Origin: Myxococcales bacterium
GTDB lineage: Bacteria; Myxococcota_A; Polyangia; Haliangiales; Haliangiaceae
Length of the DNA: 64,000 nt
Assembly: GCA_016717005.1 (NCBI GenBank)
Contig: JADJUF010000041.1
Span: forward strand, 62,001 to 126,000
Direction: 5' to 3'
The notes beneath the pieces were generated by a model. It was not told where the DNA came from, did no database searches, and was given only the letters and a program-made list of their open reading frames with translations. The translations under genes were made by a program, and so were the position numbers. Below are positions 1 to 7,188 of this stretch, piece by piece (position 1 is the first letter of the stretch; each line of letters opens with the position of its first letter).

Positions 1-387
1 GCCGCTGGTCGGCGTCGGCGCCGGCCGCTTGCGCGGCGCCCGGCGGGTGCGGCCGCGCCGGGCCAGGCTCATCGCCGCGTCGCCGCCGTCGTCCTCGGCG
101 GTGGCGTGCAGCCCGGCCGGGCGCGCCGCGCCCACCGGCGACGGCGTCAGCACCGTGCCCGGCGCGGCGATCGTCAAGGTCGCGCCCGGCACCAGCTGCA
201 CGCCCAGCTCGCGCGCCTTCACGTGCGCCCGCACCATGCCGTAGACCCCGTCGCGATCGGCCACGCCCAGCGCCGTCAGCCCCAGCCGGTGCGCCTCCTC
301 GATCAGCTCGTCGGGCTGGCTGGCGCCCTCGAGGAACGAGAAGCTGGTCTTGCACCACAGCGGCACGTAGGCGGACGGATCGGGCAC
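1..387 (-). CDS. dnaE2: Error-prone DNA polymerase DnaE2, N-terminal part (runs off the left edge)
   Basis: The first ~129 codons encode the start of a PHP domain typical of the C-family polymerase DnaE2: YVPLWCKTSFSFLEGASQPD, then an LGLTALGVADRDGVYGMVRA-like segment and LGVQLVPGATLTI. DnaE2 is the translesion polymerase of the ImuA-ImuB-DnaE2 mutasome, which makes SOS-dependent mutations on damaged DNA. ImuA and ImuB lie about 22 kb away in this window, so the cassette is split. A GTG start is chosen because the conserved N-terminus begins a few residues later and the ATG inside the upstream palindrome is out of frame. After the PHP opening there is an Arg/Pro-rich insertion (about residues 85-129). 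The rest of the gene is outside the window. Confidence 0.88.
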   Translation of the reverse strand, partial: MPDPSAYVPLWCKTSFSFLEGASQPDELIEEAHRLGLTALGVADRDGVYGMVRAHVKARELGVQLVPGATLTIAAPGTVLTPSPVGAARPAGLHATAEDDGGDAAMSLARRGRTRRAPRKRPAPTPTSG

Positions 388-390
388 GGG

Positions 391-414
391 CGATACTGAA
401 CATATACAGTATCG
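391..414. promoter_or_regulatory. LexA-type inverted repeat upstream of dnaE2
   Basis: A perfect inverted repeat with 8-base arms (CGATACTG / CAGTATCG) and an 8-base spacer ends four bases before the dnaE2 start codon. The core resembles the TACTG...CAGTA LexA operator of enterobacteria, but the spacer is two bases shorter; the dnaE2 strand also contains GTTCAG, as in myxobacterial LexA boxes. A TATGTT hexamer lies inside it, so a bound repressor would cover the promoter. SOS control of dnaE2 is usual; that LexA binds this exact site is an inference. Confidence 0.65.
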
Positions 415-468
415 AGCGAGATCAACCGTGTCGGCCCCAGCACCGCGTCGTCGTGCACGCGCGATCGC

Positions 469-1413
469 TCATGGCGCGGCCAGCGCTTCGAGGGGCAGCC
501 CGAGCTCGGAGGCGCGCCACATCCGATCGCGCCACCGATGGTCCTCGACCTGGTTCCAGCGCCGCGCGGCCAGGTACGCGTTCACCAGGTTCGAGAGATA
601 GAACGTGCCGGCGAGCGTGGCCAGCCCCCAGAACGCCGCGCGTTGATCGCCGAGCGCGTGTTCGGGCTGGTAGACGTCGTAGGCGCCGGCGGCCGCCAGC
701 GAGGTCAAGCCGAGGTAGTAGAGCCCGTCGACGTAGTGACCGGCGTAGCCCGAGCCGACCCCAGGCGCGATCAGCGACAACCCGACCGCGACCGTCGGGG
801 ACCGATGTGCAGGCCGCGGCAGCCTCAGCGCGGCCGCGACCCCGGCGGCGGCGATGCACGCGGCGTCATCGATGGCGCGGCACCGATCCTGGGCTTGCTC
901 GAGCGAGCGCTCGACCAGCGCCCGATCGCCGACCACCGCGGCCAGCCGAGCTCGCGCGATGGCCGCGTGGAAGCCGGCGGCCGCGGGGAACCCGAGCAGC
1001 GGCTCGAGCTCGCCGAGCGCGTCGGCGGTGCGGGGCCGATCGGGCTCATGCAGCGACTGCTCGGCCAGGGCCAGCGCGCGCTGCACCGCCACGAGCGGCA
1101 CGACCTCCGGCGCGCTGCCGACGCGCGCGCGATCGTAGGCCGCGACCGCGTCGGCGAACTGCCCACCCCGGTGGTACGCGATGGCGATCCGGAGCCGGGC
1201 CCACCCCGCCACCGCGGGCGTCGGCGCGAGCACCTCGAGCCGCTCGAGCTCCCCGATCTCGCGGTAGAACTCGCCGCGCGCGTGCAGGTGATCAGCGAGC
1301 GCGATCTGTCGCTCGACCTCGCCGGGAGCGAGCGGCGACGGCTGCGCTGCCGCGAGCGTTGGCGAGGCCAACGCGACGAGCATGCACGCGATGGCGCTAC
1401 GGCACCGGGTCAT
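469..1413 (-). CDS. TPR-containing membrane protein, DUF5683-like C-terminus
   Basis: A 314-residue protein with an N-terminal signal peptide (about residues 1-23, ending LAAAQP). The middle is alpha-helical with TPR-like features (IAIAYHRGGQFADAVAAYDRA at about 85-105). The C-terminal third has two or three hydrophobic segments beginning SLIAPGVGSGYAGHYVDGLY, a small-residue pattern seen in DUF5683-type membrane proteins. It is the last gene of a three-gene unit and its ATG overlaps the end of the YidD-domain gene by 17 bases. Function is unknown; the neighbours suggest an envelope role. The domain assignment is tentative. Confidence 0.75.
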   Translation of the reverse strand: MTRCRSAIACMLVALASPTLAAAQPSPLAPGEVERQIALADHLHARGEFYREIGELERLEVLAPTPAVAGWARLRIAIAYHRGGQFADAVAAYDRARVGSAPEVVPLVAVQRALALAEQSLHEPDRPRTADALGELEPLLGFPAAAGFHAAIARARLAAVVGDRALVERSLEQAQDRCRAIDDAACIAAAGVAAALRLPRPAHRSPTVAVGLSLIAPGVGSGYAGHYVDGLYYLGLTSLAAAGAYDVYQPEHALGDQRAAFWGLATLAGTFYLSNLVNAYLAARRWNQVEDHRWRDRMWRASELGLPLEALAAP

Positions 1414-1801
1414 GCCACTTCACGTGTCGACGCTCGCACGTCGTCTGATAGTTGCGACCGGCGAGCGGATGCTCCCGCACGAACAACCGATCGAACGCCA
1501 GCACGAGCCCGAGCACGCCGTAGCGCGTGACCGCCCGCCGGGCGAACGCCGAGCAGCTCGGGGTGTACGGACACCCCTGCCCCGGGAGATCCGGGCGCCG
1601 CAGGAACCGCTGGTACACCGCGATCAGGCCGTCGGCCACGCCGTCGTCTGGGCCGGCTGGGTCCGCGACCGACGACGCCGGTCCGTCCCACGGCTCGAAC
1701 GCGGCCGCAGCGCACGGATCGCCCGGCGACTCGATCGGCGCCGGCTGTCGCGCGCACGCGGCCGACGTCACCGCCAGGCCGATGAGCACGCGCCGACGCA
1801 C
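1397..1801 (-). CDS. Lipoprotein with a C-terminal YidD domain
   Basis: A 134-residue product. The C-terminal ~75 residues match the YidD (membrane protein insertion efficiency factor) pattern: LIAVYQRFLRRP, then CPYTPSCSAFARRAV, YGVLGLVLAFDRL and the hallmark DPVP terminus. Normal YidD is a short cytoplasmic amphipathic protein beside yidC; this one carries a basic hydrophobic N-terminus with Cys at residue 16 (TSAAC), suggesting a lipoprotein, and a ~40-residue linker. The GTG start follows GAGG closely and sits one base after the upstream stop; a second in-frame GTG four codons later is possible. It lies between a PEGA lipoprotein and a TPR membrane protein, away from rnpA or yidC. Confidence 0.78.
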   Translation of the reverse strand: MRRRVLIGLAVTSAACARQPAPIESPGDPCAAAAFEPWDGPASSVADPAGPDDGVADGLIAVYQRFLRRPDLPGQGCPYTPSCSAFARRAVTRYGVLGLVLAFDRLFVREHPLAGRNYQTTCERRHVKWHDPVP

Positions 1802-1802
1802 C

Positions 1803-2219
1803 TCACGGGACCATCGCGACCGGCGGCGGCGGCGCAGGCGGCGGCGCCGCCGCAGGCACCAGCGCGACGTTGACGGCGGCATCGTCGAACGACTTGATGT
1901 CGCCCGTGACCAGGTCGACGACGATCCCGACGACGCCGCCGAGGCAGATGTTCGCCCAGAACCATCCCTGGATGTGCTTGGTGCGCTGGATGACGACCGG
2001 GTTGTACCCGGGGGCGTCGATCCGGATGAGCCCGTTGGACTTCTCACGATCGAGCGTGACCGTCATCGGTGCCTGGCCGACGACCTGGCCATCCAGGGAC
2101 ACCGTCGCGCCGGGGACATTGGCGCTGACGCTGACGTGATCAGGACCGCCCGCCATGATCGTCGCGCAGCCAGCGCTGGCGACCATGCCTGCGAGTACCG
2201 CTAGCATTCGAACCTTCAT
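1803..2219 (-). CDS. PEGA-domain lipoprotein
   Basis: A 138-residue lipoprotein: signal peptide MKVRMLAVLAGMVASAGC with the lipidation Cys at 18. A PEGA-type beta domain follows (about residues 30-78; VPGATVSLDGQVVGQAPMTV), then a hydrophobic segment ending VGIVVDLVTGD, common in small PEGA lipoproteins, and a Pro/Ala tail. PEGA domains are surface-associated folds without a known enzymatic role. The ATG is preceded by GGGAGGG at good spacing, which fixes the start. It is the first gene of a probable three-gene operon, with the YidD-domain gene starting one base after its stop. Confidence 0.82.
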   Translation of the reverse strand: MKVRMLAVLAGMVASAGCATIMAGGPDHVSVSANVPGATVSLDGQVVGQAPMTVTLDREKSNGLIRIDAPGYNPVVIQRTKHIQGWFWANICLGGVVGIVVDLVTGDIKSFDDAAVNVALVPAAAPPPAPPPPVAMVP

Positions 2220-2253
2220 CGAACCCTCCCAACACAGTGGTTTAACCATTCGC

Positions 2254-2282
2254 AATGTAGACCATTGGTCGACCCAATTCAA
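2254..2282 (-). promoter_or_regulatory. Probable sigma-70-type promoter for the PEGA-YidD-TPR operon
   Basis: On the minus strand TTGAAT (2282-2277) and TACATT (2259-2254) are separated by 17 bases, each matching the -35 and -10 consensus at four of six positions. This would start transcription about 28 bases before the ATG, leaving room for the GGGAGGG ribosome binding site. It lies in the AT-rich gap. Confidence 0.45.
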
Positions 2283-2659
2283 TAGAGTTCTGCCAATTTC
2301 TTCTGATGGGCAGCAAGGACGCGTCAAAGCGCCGCATTGGACTGGATGTGCGGAGAATCGCAAGAGTCCATATTTGCTTCGATTTGCTCGAAACATGGCC
2401 ATGCGATCCACGAGACGTCACGAAGCAGCAGAACCGAACAGCTGCGTCGGGGCCGATATCTGGACCGCGCGGGCCGCGCAGGCGCGCTGACCGGCACGAC
2501 CAAGCGGCCGACGACGACGACGACCGCGGGTGAGGCCGTTGCGGTGGATGATGGCCGCGATCACGGCGTGCCGAGCCGGCGCGCTGCGTGCCCAGAACGC
2601 GCGCGCCGACGCCGGCACGGCGTGGCCGACCTCGGCGCGGCTGCTACGCTGCGCCGGCA
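2283..2659. other. Intergenic stretch with low-GC core; no gene seen
   Basis: From about 2240 to 2420 the GC content drops to roughly half, against more than 70% elsewhere. No reading frame here looks protein-like: the frames are shadows without domain, signal peptide or start signal. A small inverted repeat (TTCGA...TCGAA, 2378-2392) could be an operator or nothing. Beyond ~2450 GC returns to normal. Confidence 0.5.
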
Positions 2660-2935
2660 GTGTCGCTCCAGACCCACGGCAGCGATCCGATCACGCGGTG
2701 CCGCCTGTGCGGCCGCGCCGCCGCCGGACCGTGCGCGCGGTGCCGACGTTCGGTGTGCGGCGACTGCTGCGTGCTCACCGACGGCGGCGTGTCCACGTTC
2801 GCGGTGTGCCTCACGTGCGCCGACCGCGGCACCAGCCTGCGGCGCTCGTGGCTGTCGCTGGTCGGCTGGCTCGCGGCCATCCTGATCGCGCTGGCCGCGC
2901 TCGGGCTCGGCCTCGCCGCGCTCCGATCGAGGTAG
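2660..2935 (+). CDS. Small Cys-rich (zinc-ribbon or B-box-like) membrane protein
   Basis: A 91-residue protein. The first half carries five CxxC-like pairs (CRLCGR, CARCRRSVCGDCC, CLTCADRG), a likely zinc-binding treble-clef or B-box-like module; the C-terminal ~25 residues form one transmembrane helix (SLVGWLAAILIALAALGLGL) and a short basic end. This gives a tail-anchored or single-pass protein with a small metal-binding head. The GTG start lies nine bases after TACGCT (2645-2650), a candidate -10. It stands alone between a gap and a small lipoprotein frame. Function unknown. Confidence 0.65.
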   Translation: MSLQTHGSDPITRCRLCGRAAAGPCARCRRSVCGDCCVLTDGGVSTFAVCLTCADRGTSLRRSWLSLVGWLAAILIALAALGLGLAALRSR

Positions 2936-2960
2936 GCCGACGGCGCCCGGGGGCAGCTGC

Positions 2961-2966
2961 TACGCT
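2961..2966 (+). promoter_or_regulatory. -10-like TACGCT, six bases before an ATG
   Basis: TACGCT followed by exactly six bases and the ATG of the small lipoprotein frame, the leaderless arrangement that recurs in this window. Confidence 0.5.
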
Positions 2967-2972
2967 GGTGAC

Positions 2973-3275
2973 ATGCGGCGCGCGCTGATCTTGTCGACGA
3001 TCTTGGGCTGCAGCAGCGCGTCGACCACGACCCCACCCGCGACCTCATCGACGGCGACGCCGACGGCGGCGGTGGCCGCGCCGAGCGCGCCGGGGCACCC
3101 GGTGGTGGTGCCCGACGAGGGCGCGGCGCGGCGCGGTCGTCACGACCGCCCGAACAACCGCGCCCAGAAGCCACGCTTCTTGGGCGCGGTGGCCGACGCG
3201 ACGCCGACGATCGCGCCGTCCGACACCAGGAACACCGTCGGCGACAGCTGCCGTCCGCCCTCGTCCTCGTCGTAG
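2973..3275 (+). CDS. Possible small or truncated lipoprotein
   Basis: The first 18 codons give a convincing lipoprotein signal (MRRALILSTILGCSSAS, lipobox ILGC), followed by a Ser/Thr/Pro/Ala linker typical of surface lipoproteins, and the ATG has a leaderless-type -10. However, the last ~45 codons run antisense through the 3' end of the convergent gene and show no domain. Either the true product is a very short lipoprotein, or a gene lost its 3' part here by deletion or assembly error. The start is more credible than the end. Confidence 0.35.
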   Translation: MRRALILSTILGCSSASTTTPPATSSTATPTAAVAAPSAPGHPVVVPDEGAARRGRHDRPNNRAQKPRFLGAVADATPTIAPSDTRNTVGDSCRPPSSSS

Positions 3276-4123
3276 ATGCCCCGCACCACCGTCATGAACG
3301 CGCCGATGGCCTCGACGCTGGCGACGCCGCGGGTCACCAGCAAGCGGCTCTTGGCCGGCACCGCCACCGCCAGGAGCTCGCACGCCAGCTCGGCGTGCAG
3401 CCGCCGCAGGAACGCCTGATCGAGGATCTTCTCGGCCGCGAAGTAGCTGTCGTGGACCACGCGCACGCTCACCGCGCCGAGCTCGAGCGTGTCGACCTGG
3501 ACCTCGACCTCGGCCAGGTTGCGCAGCGCCCGCTCGCGCAGCGCCGCCGGCGGGTCGGCCTCGGGCGCGTCGCGCGTCATCATCGCGAAGGTGTTGGGGC
3601 GGTCGTGGCCGAACACCATCAGCGGCACGTCGGCGCCGGTCGCGTCGAGGCCGGTCGCGATCGGCGCGCAGATCATCGTCGTCGCCGGCTCCCACCCCGA
3701 CGGCTTGAGCGTGAACAGGAGCGGCCCAGCGTCGCGCCCGAGATCCTCGGCAGCGCGCAGGAGCTGGACCGGCGACTCGTGGTCGCCGTACCGGAAGTAC
3801 TTCTGCGCCTTGCCGACCACGTTCGTGAAGCCGCCGTCGCGGCTCAGCGCGAACACGAACGGGATGTCGCTCATCTGCCGCGGATCATCGACCCAGCGTC
3901 CGCCGAACTGCGCCCGCAGCACCGCGCCGGTGACGGCCGCGAGCTCGACCACCGCCGTGTAGTACCCGAGCTCGTCGTCGTCGTGCGCCGGCGCCGCCGG
4001 CAGCGTCGCCAGCAACGCCTCGAGCCCGTCCTCGTCCAGCGCCAGCCCGCGCTCGCCCATCACGCGCTGCGCGATCGTCGTCAGCGCGGCGTCGGCGAGG
4101 TCCGCGGTCGGCGGCCGCGCCAC
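3140..4123 (-). CDS. Uncharacterised protein, possibly DUF1444 (YtpQ)-like
   Basis: A 327-residue soluble protein without signal peptide or membrane segment. The N-terminus is acidic and helical; the centre is an alpha/beta domain (GWEPATTMICAPIA, VPLMVFGHDRPNTFAMMTRD). The C-terminal part (LLAVAVPAKSRLLVTRG ... LSPTVFLVSDG) resembles the end of DUF1444 proteins, where an 'AVP.rd.LLVT' strand is followed by a 'PLSP.lF' segment; this is only a pattern match. It ends in a basic tail (KKRGFWARLFGRS). The GTG start lies 27 bases after an in-frame TGA, and the preceding frame seems to be a small gene in the same orientation. Confidence 0.6.
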   Translation of the reverse strand: MARPPTADLADAALTTIAQRVMGERGLALDEDGLEALLATLPAAPAHDDDELGYYTAVVELAAVTGAVLRAQFGGRWVDDPRQMSDIPFVFALSRDGGFTNVVGKAQKYFRYGDHESPVQLLRAAEDLGRDAGPLLFTLKPSGWEPATTMICAPIATGLDATGADVPLMVFGHDRPNTFAMMTRDAPEADPPAALRERALRNLAEVEVQVDTLELGAVSVRVVHDSYFAAEKILDQAFLRRLHAELACELLAVAVPAKSRLLVTRGVASVEAIGAFMTVVRGIYDEDEGGRQLSPTVFLVSDGAIVGVASATAPKKRGFWARLFGRS

Positions 4124-4150
4124 CGCCGATAGGTCGACCGCGGCGCCCGG

Positions 4151-4400
4151 TCAGCTCGGCGTCACACGCCGCGGCCGCGGTCACGAGCACCGGGTGCGCC
4201 GCGCCCGAGCACACGTAGCGGACGGTCGCGCCGGCGTACTCGCCGGTGCGCGGCAGCAGCATCCGGGTCAACGCGAACACGGTCGCCAGCGGCTGATCGG
4301 CGCCGACCTCGGTCGGCGTCCGATGGTCGGTCTGCACCAGCACCTTGGCCCCACCGTCACCGTCCGTGACGATGTCGATCGTGTCGAGCGAGCAGTACAC
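4151..4400 (-). CDS. Small conserved-looking protein with a likely frameshift near its end
   Basis: From the GTG the frame encodes a plausible ~83-residue globular protein (YCSLDTIDIVTDG, KVLVQTDHR, EVGADQPLATVFALTRMLLP, VRYVCSGAAHPVLVTAAAA), faintly like the small DUF6572-type family. The frame then continues into an Arg/Ala-rich stretch antisense to nothing and overlapping the next gene by more than 200 bases. A TGA in the neighbouring frame at 4153-4151 would give a natural end just before the next gene's start, so I suspect a one-base indel shortly upstream. The GTG is preceded by TACGGT and six bases. Confidence 0.45.
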
Positions 4401-4406
4401 GGCCCG

Positions 4407-4412
4407 ACCGTA
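4407..4412 (-). promoter_or_regulatory. -10-like TACGGT, six bases before a GTG
   Basis: TACGGT on the minus strand, six bases before the GTG at 4400; leaderless-type arrangement. Confidence 0.5.
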
Positions 4413-4484
4413 GCCCGGAATCGGCCGCGCCTGGCCGATGGGCCGCGCGCGCCGGGACGGGCCATCCGTGCGAAGGTCGGGGCC

Positions 4485-5489
4485 GTGTCCGCAGCACCGT
4501 TCTCGCCGCCAGGCCTGCGCCGGGTGTTCGCGCACCCCGACGGGCGCGAGTACTGGCTCCAGGTCGTCGACTGCCGGGTGTACGAGAGCTGGCGGGGCGC
4601 CGACCGGCGCGGCGGCGGCAACACCGCGATCCGCGCCGATGACGACGACGCGCGCGCGCACGCCCGCGCGAAGGTGAAGGACCTTTTCCGGCGCGGGTTC
4701 GTCGAGGGGGCGGCCGAGCCTGGGCTCGCGTTCGACCTCGCCGCCGACGTCGTCGCCGCGTTCCACGCCGACCTCGACGCCGCCGGTCGCCGCCGTCACG
4801 ACTACCAGCCGGTCGCCGGGCGGCCCCACGTCTGCGCGCACCGCAACGCCTCGGTCGCCGAGTGGCTGGTCACGTCCGACGACCGCCGCCGCGGCGTCGC
4901 GCTGCGCAGCAGCGTCGCGCGCGCCGCGCTGCCCGAGGACCAGCGCCAGGCGATGGCCACGGCGCTGCTCGACGTCCTCGCCCTCGAGCGGGCGGCGATC
5001 TTCGCCGATGACCGAACGCCGGTGCGGACGATCGAACTCACGGCGCCGATCGGCCGCTTCACGCGGCTGGTCGTGCTGGCGCCGGTCGTCGAGAACGCGA
5101 CCACCTGTCGCGACGTCAACATCGCCGACCACACCCTGGGCCGAAGCATCTACCGCGCGTTCCCGGCGTTCGCGTGCGAGGTCACCGCCCGGGACAGCGT
5201 CGCCATCGCCGAGGCGCGCTGCCGCGGCACCGGCGCGATCCCGTGGTCGCGCTGGGATCGGACGCCGCACCCGGTGTTCGACCTGGCGTACGTCAAGCGG
5301 CCCGGCGCGGCGCCGGTGTTCCTGGTCCACGCCCCGACCGAGCTGCCCCGCCGCCTCGGCGCGCCGGCGCTGGCGAAGCTGCGCGAGGCCGAGGTCCGGG
5401 TCCGGAACTACCGCGGCGACGTGCGGACGTTCGTGCGCGGCGACGCGCCCGACCTCGCCGAGCTGCGAGCCTGGCTCGGCGACGGGTGA
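4485..5489 (+). CDS. WGR-domain-containing protein
   Basis: A 334-residue protein. The first ~75 residues fit a WGR-like domain: EYWLQVVDCRVYESWRG, then a short turn, a strand (NTAIRADDDDARAHARAKVK) and FRRGFVE, matching the order 'yWei.v....v.trWGriG...' and '...A...A....Kl.KGY'. WGR domains occur in PARPs and in bacterial proteins, and bind nucleic acid in some cases. The following ~250 residues (AEWLVTSDDRRRGVALRSS, TRLVVLAPVVENATTCRDVN, HPVFDLAYVKRP) match no family I can name. The GTG start has AAGG eight bases upstream. It stands alone and converges with the following lipoprotein gene. Confidence 0.6.
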   Translation: MSAAPFSPPGLRRVFAHPDGREYWLQVVDCRVYESWRGADRRGGGNTAIRADDDDARAHARAKVKDLFRRGFVEGAAEPGLAFDLAADVVAAFHADLDAAGRRRHDYQPVAGRPHVCAHRNASVAEWLVTSDDRRRGVALRSSVARAALPEDQRQAMATALLDVLALERAAIFADDRTPVRTIELTAPIGRFTRLVVLAPVVENATTCRDVNIADHTLGRSIYRAFPAFACEVTARDSVAIAEARCRGTGAIPWSRWDRTPHPVFDLAYVKRPGAAPVFLVHAPTELPRRLGAPALAKLREAEVRVRNYRGDVRTFVRGDAPDLAELRAWLGDG

Positions 5490-5506
5490 CCTCCGCGCGC
5501 GGTCGC

Positions 5507-7021
5507 TCAGCGGCCGGCTAGCGTCCGGCGCACGTCGACGTCCGGCGGCACCTCGGGCCCGCCGTCGAGCGGGGTCGGCACGCCGTAGTCGCGATCGATC
5601 CGGTTGCGCAGCCGGGCCTCGTCGTCGTACCAGCGCAGCTTGTCGGCGTCGTCAGGGCACGCCGCGCGCTCGGGCGACCCCGCGGGCGCGCCCCAGCGCA
5701 GCTCGGGGCAGTGGTACGGATCGAACGACAGGTCGAACAGCCGACCGAGGACGTCATCGAGCGTGAGCGTGTGCGCGACGCCGGTCGAGCCGAGGTACGA
5801 GATCTGGCAGGCCGCCTCCTCGCGCCAGACCGCGCGCAGGCTCGGCGCCAGCAGCGCGCGCGCGAGCACCGGCAGCCCGCGGACGTAGCCGGCGAGCTCG
5901 CGGACCGCGGCCTTGAACCGCGCGTCGCGCGACGGCGTCGAGTAGGTCTCCCAGTCGCCGTCGGTGCCGTAGATGTTGTCGGGCATCGCCTCCGGGTGCG
6001 CGCGCGCCGCGAGCCCGGCCGCGATCGCGACGTCGACGGCCTCGGCCCGATCGGCGAGGTCGCGGCACAGCGCCCGCACCTGGTCGCGGACCTCGGCGAT
6101 CGGATCGATCGTGACGCCGTCCTCGGCGAGCGTGACGTGGACCCAGGCGTGGTAGCCGACCGGCTCGCCGGCGACGAGGCGGCGCGCGGGGTCGTACTGG
6201 GCGTCGGGATCGAACCACGGCAGCTCGGCGTTGGCGGCCTGGACCAGGCGCTCGGCCTCGACCCGCACCGGCCGGAAGCGCTTGAACCCGCCGCCCAGCC
6301 GCGCGGTGCCGATCGCGAAGGCCTCGCCGAAGCGCTTCCAGGTCAGGCTGCCGTCGGGGTGCCCGTCGATCAGGTAGACCACGCCGTCGGGGCGGACCTG
6401 GGCCACGACCAGGACGTGGCCGTTGGGGTCGTAGTAGATCGCGCCCGGCGCGACCGCGCGCCGATCGATCGCGACCGGGTAGAAGTCGCTGGTCTCGACC
6501 GCCGGCGCGATCCGGTACATGCCGGAGTGGACGCGGCCGACCATGCCGGCCAGGAGCGCGCGCGGCGTCGGGTAGGCCAGCCACGCGTCGTACCGGGTCG
6601 GCTCGATCGCGAGGGCGTAGCGCGGATCGGCCCCCTGGCCGGCGGTCCGCGACACGAAGCCGAACGGCAGGCGGCGCTTGAACGAGAAGTACGCGCGCAG
6701 CACGTACGGCAGATCGGCGCAGTCGACGCGCAGGCGCAGGTCGGCGTCGACCGCCGGCTCGTAGGTGAGGTTGATCGCCGGGTCGCGCAGGCAGGCGTCG
6801 AGCCGGCGGCAGCGACGCGCCTCGATCGCGGCGCCGATGGTCGCGACGAAGTCGGCGTACTCCTGCTCGAGGCGCGGGCTCCACTGGTTCACCGCCGGCC
6901 AGCTCTGGGCGATCGGGCGATCGAACGGCGACCCCGAGTCGGCGTGCGCCTGGTGGTCGCGCCCCCGGCACCCGGCCAGGAGCACGAGCCCGAGCATCGC
7001 CAGCGCGCGCGTGGACCGCAT
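5507..7021 (-). CDS. Large lipoprotein with cysteine-peptidase-like features
   Basis: A 504-residue predicted lipoprotein (MRSTRALAMLGLVLLAGC, Cys 18). A region near 99-225 holds DCADLPYVLRAYFSFKRRLP (Cys 101), NGHVLVVAQV (His 202) and YLIDGHPDGS, an order reminiscent of the Cys-His-Asp/Glu arrangement of NlpC/P60 or transglutaminase-like folds; catalytic activity is an inference. The C-terminal half is helical and Cys-poor with no recognised domain. The ATG gives a clean lipobox; longer in-frame extensions are Arg/Ala-rich and unlikely. It is a single gene, divergent from the polymerase and convergent with the WGR gene. It is probably anchored on the periplasmic or outer surface. Confidence 0.65.
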   Translation of the reverse strand: MRSTRALAMLGLVLLAGCRGRDHQAHADSGSPFDRPIAQSWPAVNQWSPRLEQEYADFVATIGAAIEARRCRRLDACLRDPAINLTYEPAVDADLRLRVDCADLPYVLRAYFSFKRRLPFGFVSRTAGQGADPRYALAIEPTRYDAWLAYPTPRALLAGMVGRVHSGMYRIAPAVETSDFYPVAIDRRAVAPGAIYYDPNGHVLVVAQVRPDGVVYLIDGHPDGSLTWKRFGEAFAIGTARLGGGFKRFRPVRVEAERLVQAANAELPWFDPDAQYDPARRLVAGEPVGYHAWVHVTLAEDGVTIDPIAEVRDQVRALCRDLADRAEAVDVAIAAGLAARAHPEAMPDNIYGTDGDWETYSTPSRDARFKAAVRELAGYVRGLPVLARALLAPSLRAVWREEAACQISYLGSTGVAHTLTLDDVLGRLFDLSFDPYHCPELRWGAPAGSPERAACPDDADKLRWYDDEARLRNRIDRDYGVPTPLDGGPEVPPDVDVRRTLAGR

Positions 7022-7188
7022 GGTCCAGAGCGCAGCACACCGCGTGCCGGCGCCACCGGGGACCGTGGGGCGCGATCCGCGCAGTCGGTGCGCGCCGCTC
7101 CCCGCGGCGCGCACGCCCCGCACCTCGCCACGGCCCGGCCGCCCGCCGCGCGCTCAGCGTCGCACCGACGTGGTGCAATGCCCGGCGC

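Noticed and set aside
391..414. Reading the dnaE2 palindrome as a standard enterobacterial LexA box
   Set aside because: The CTG...CAG spacing is eight rather than ten bases, so I only call it LexA-type.
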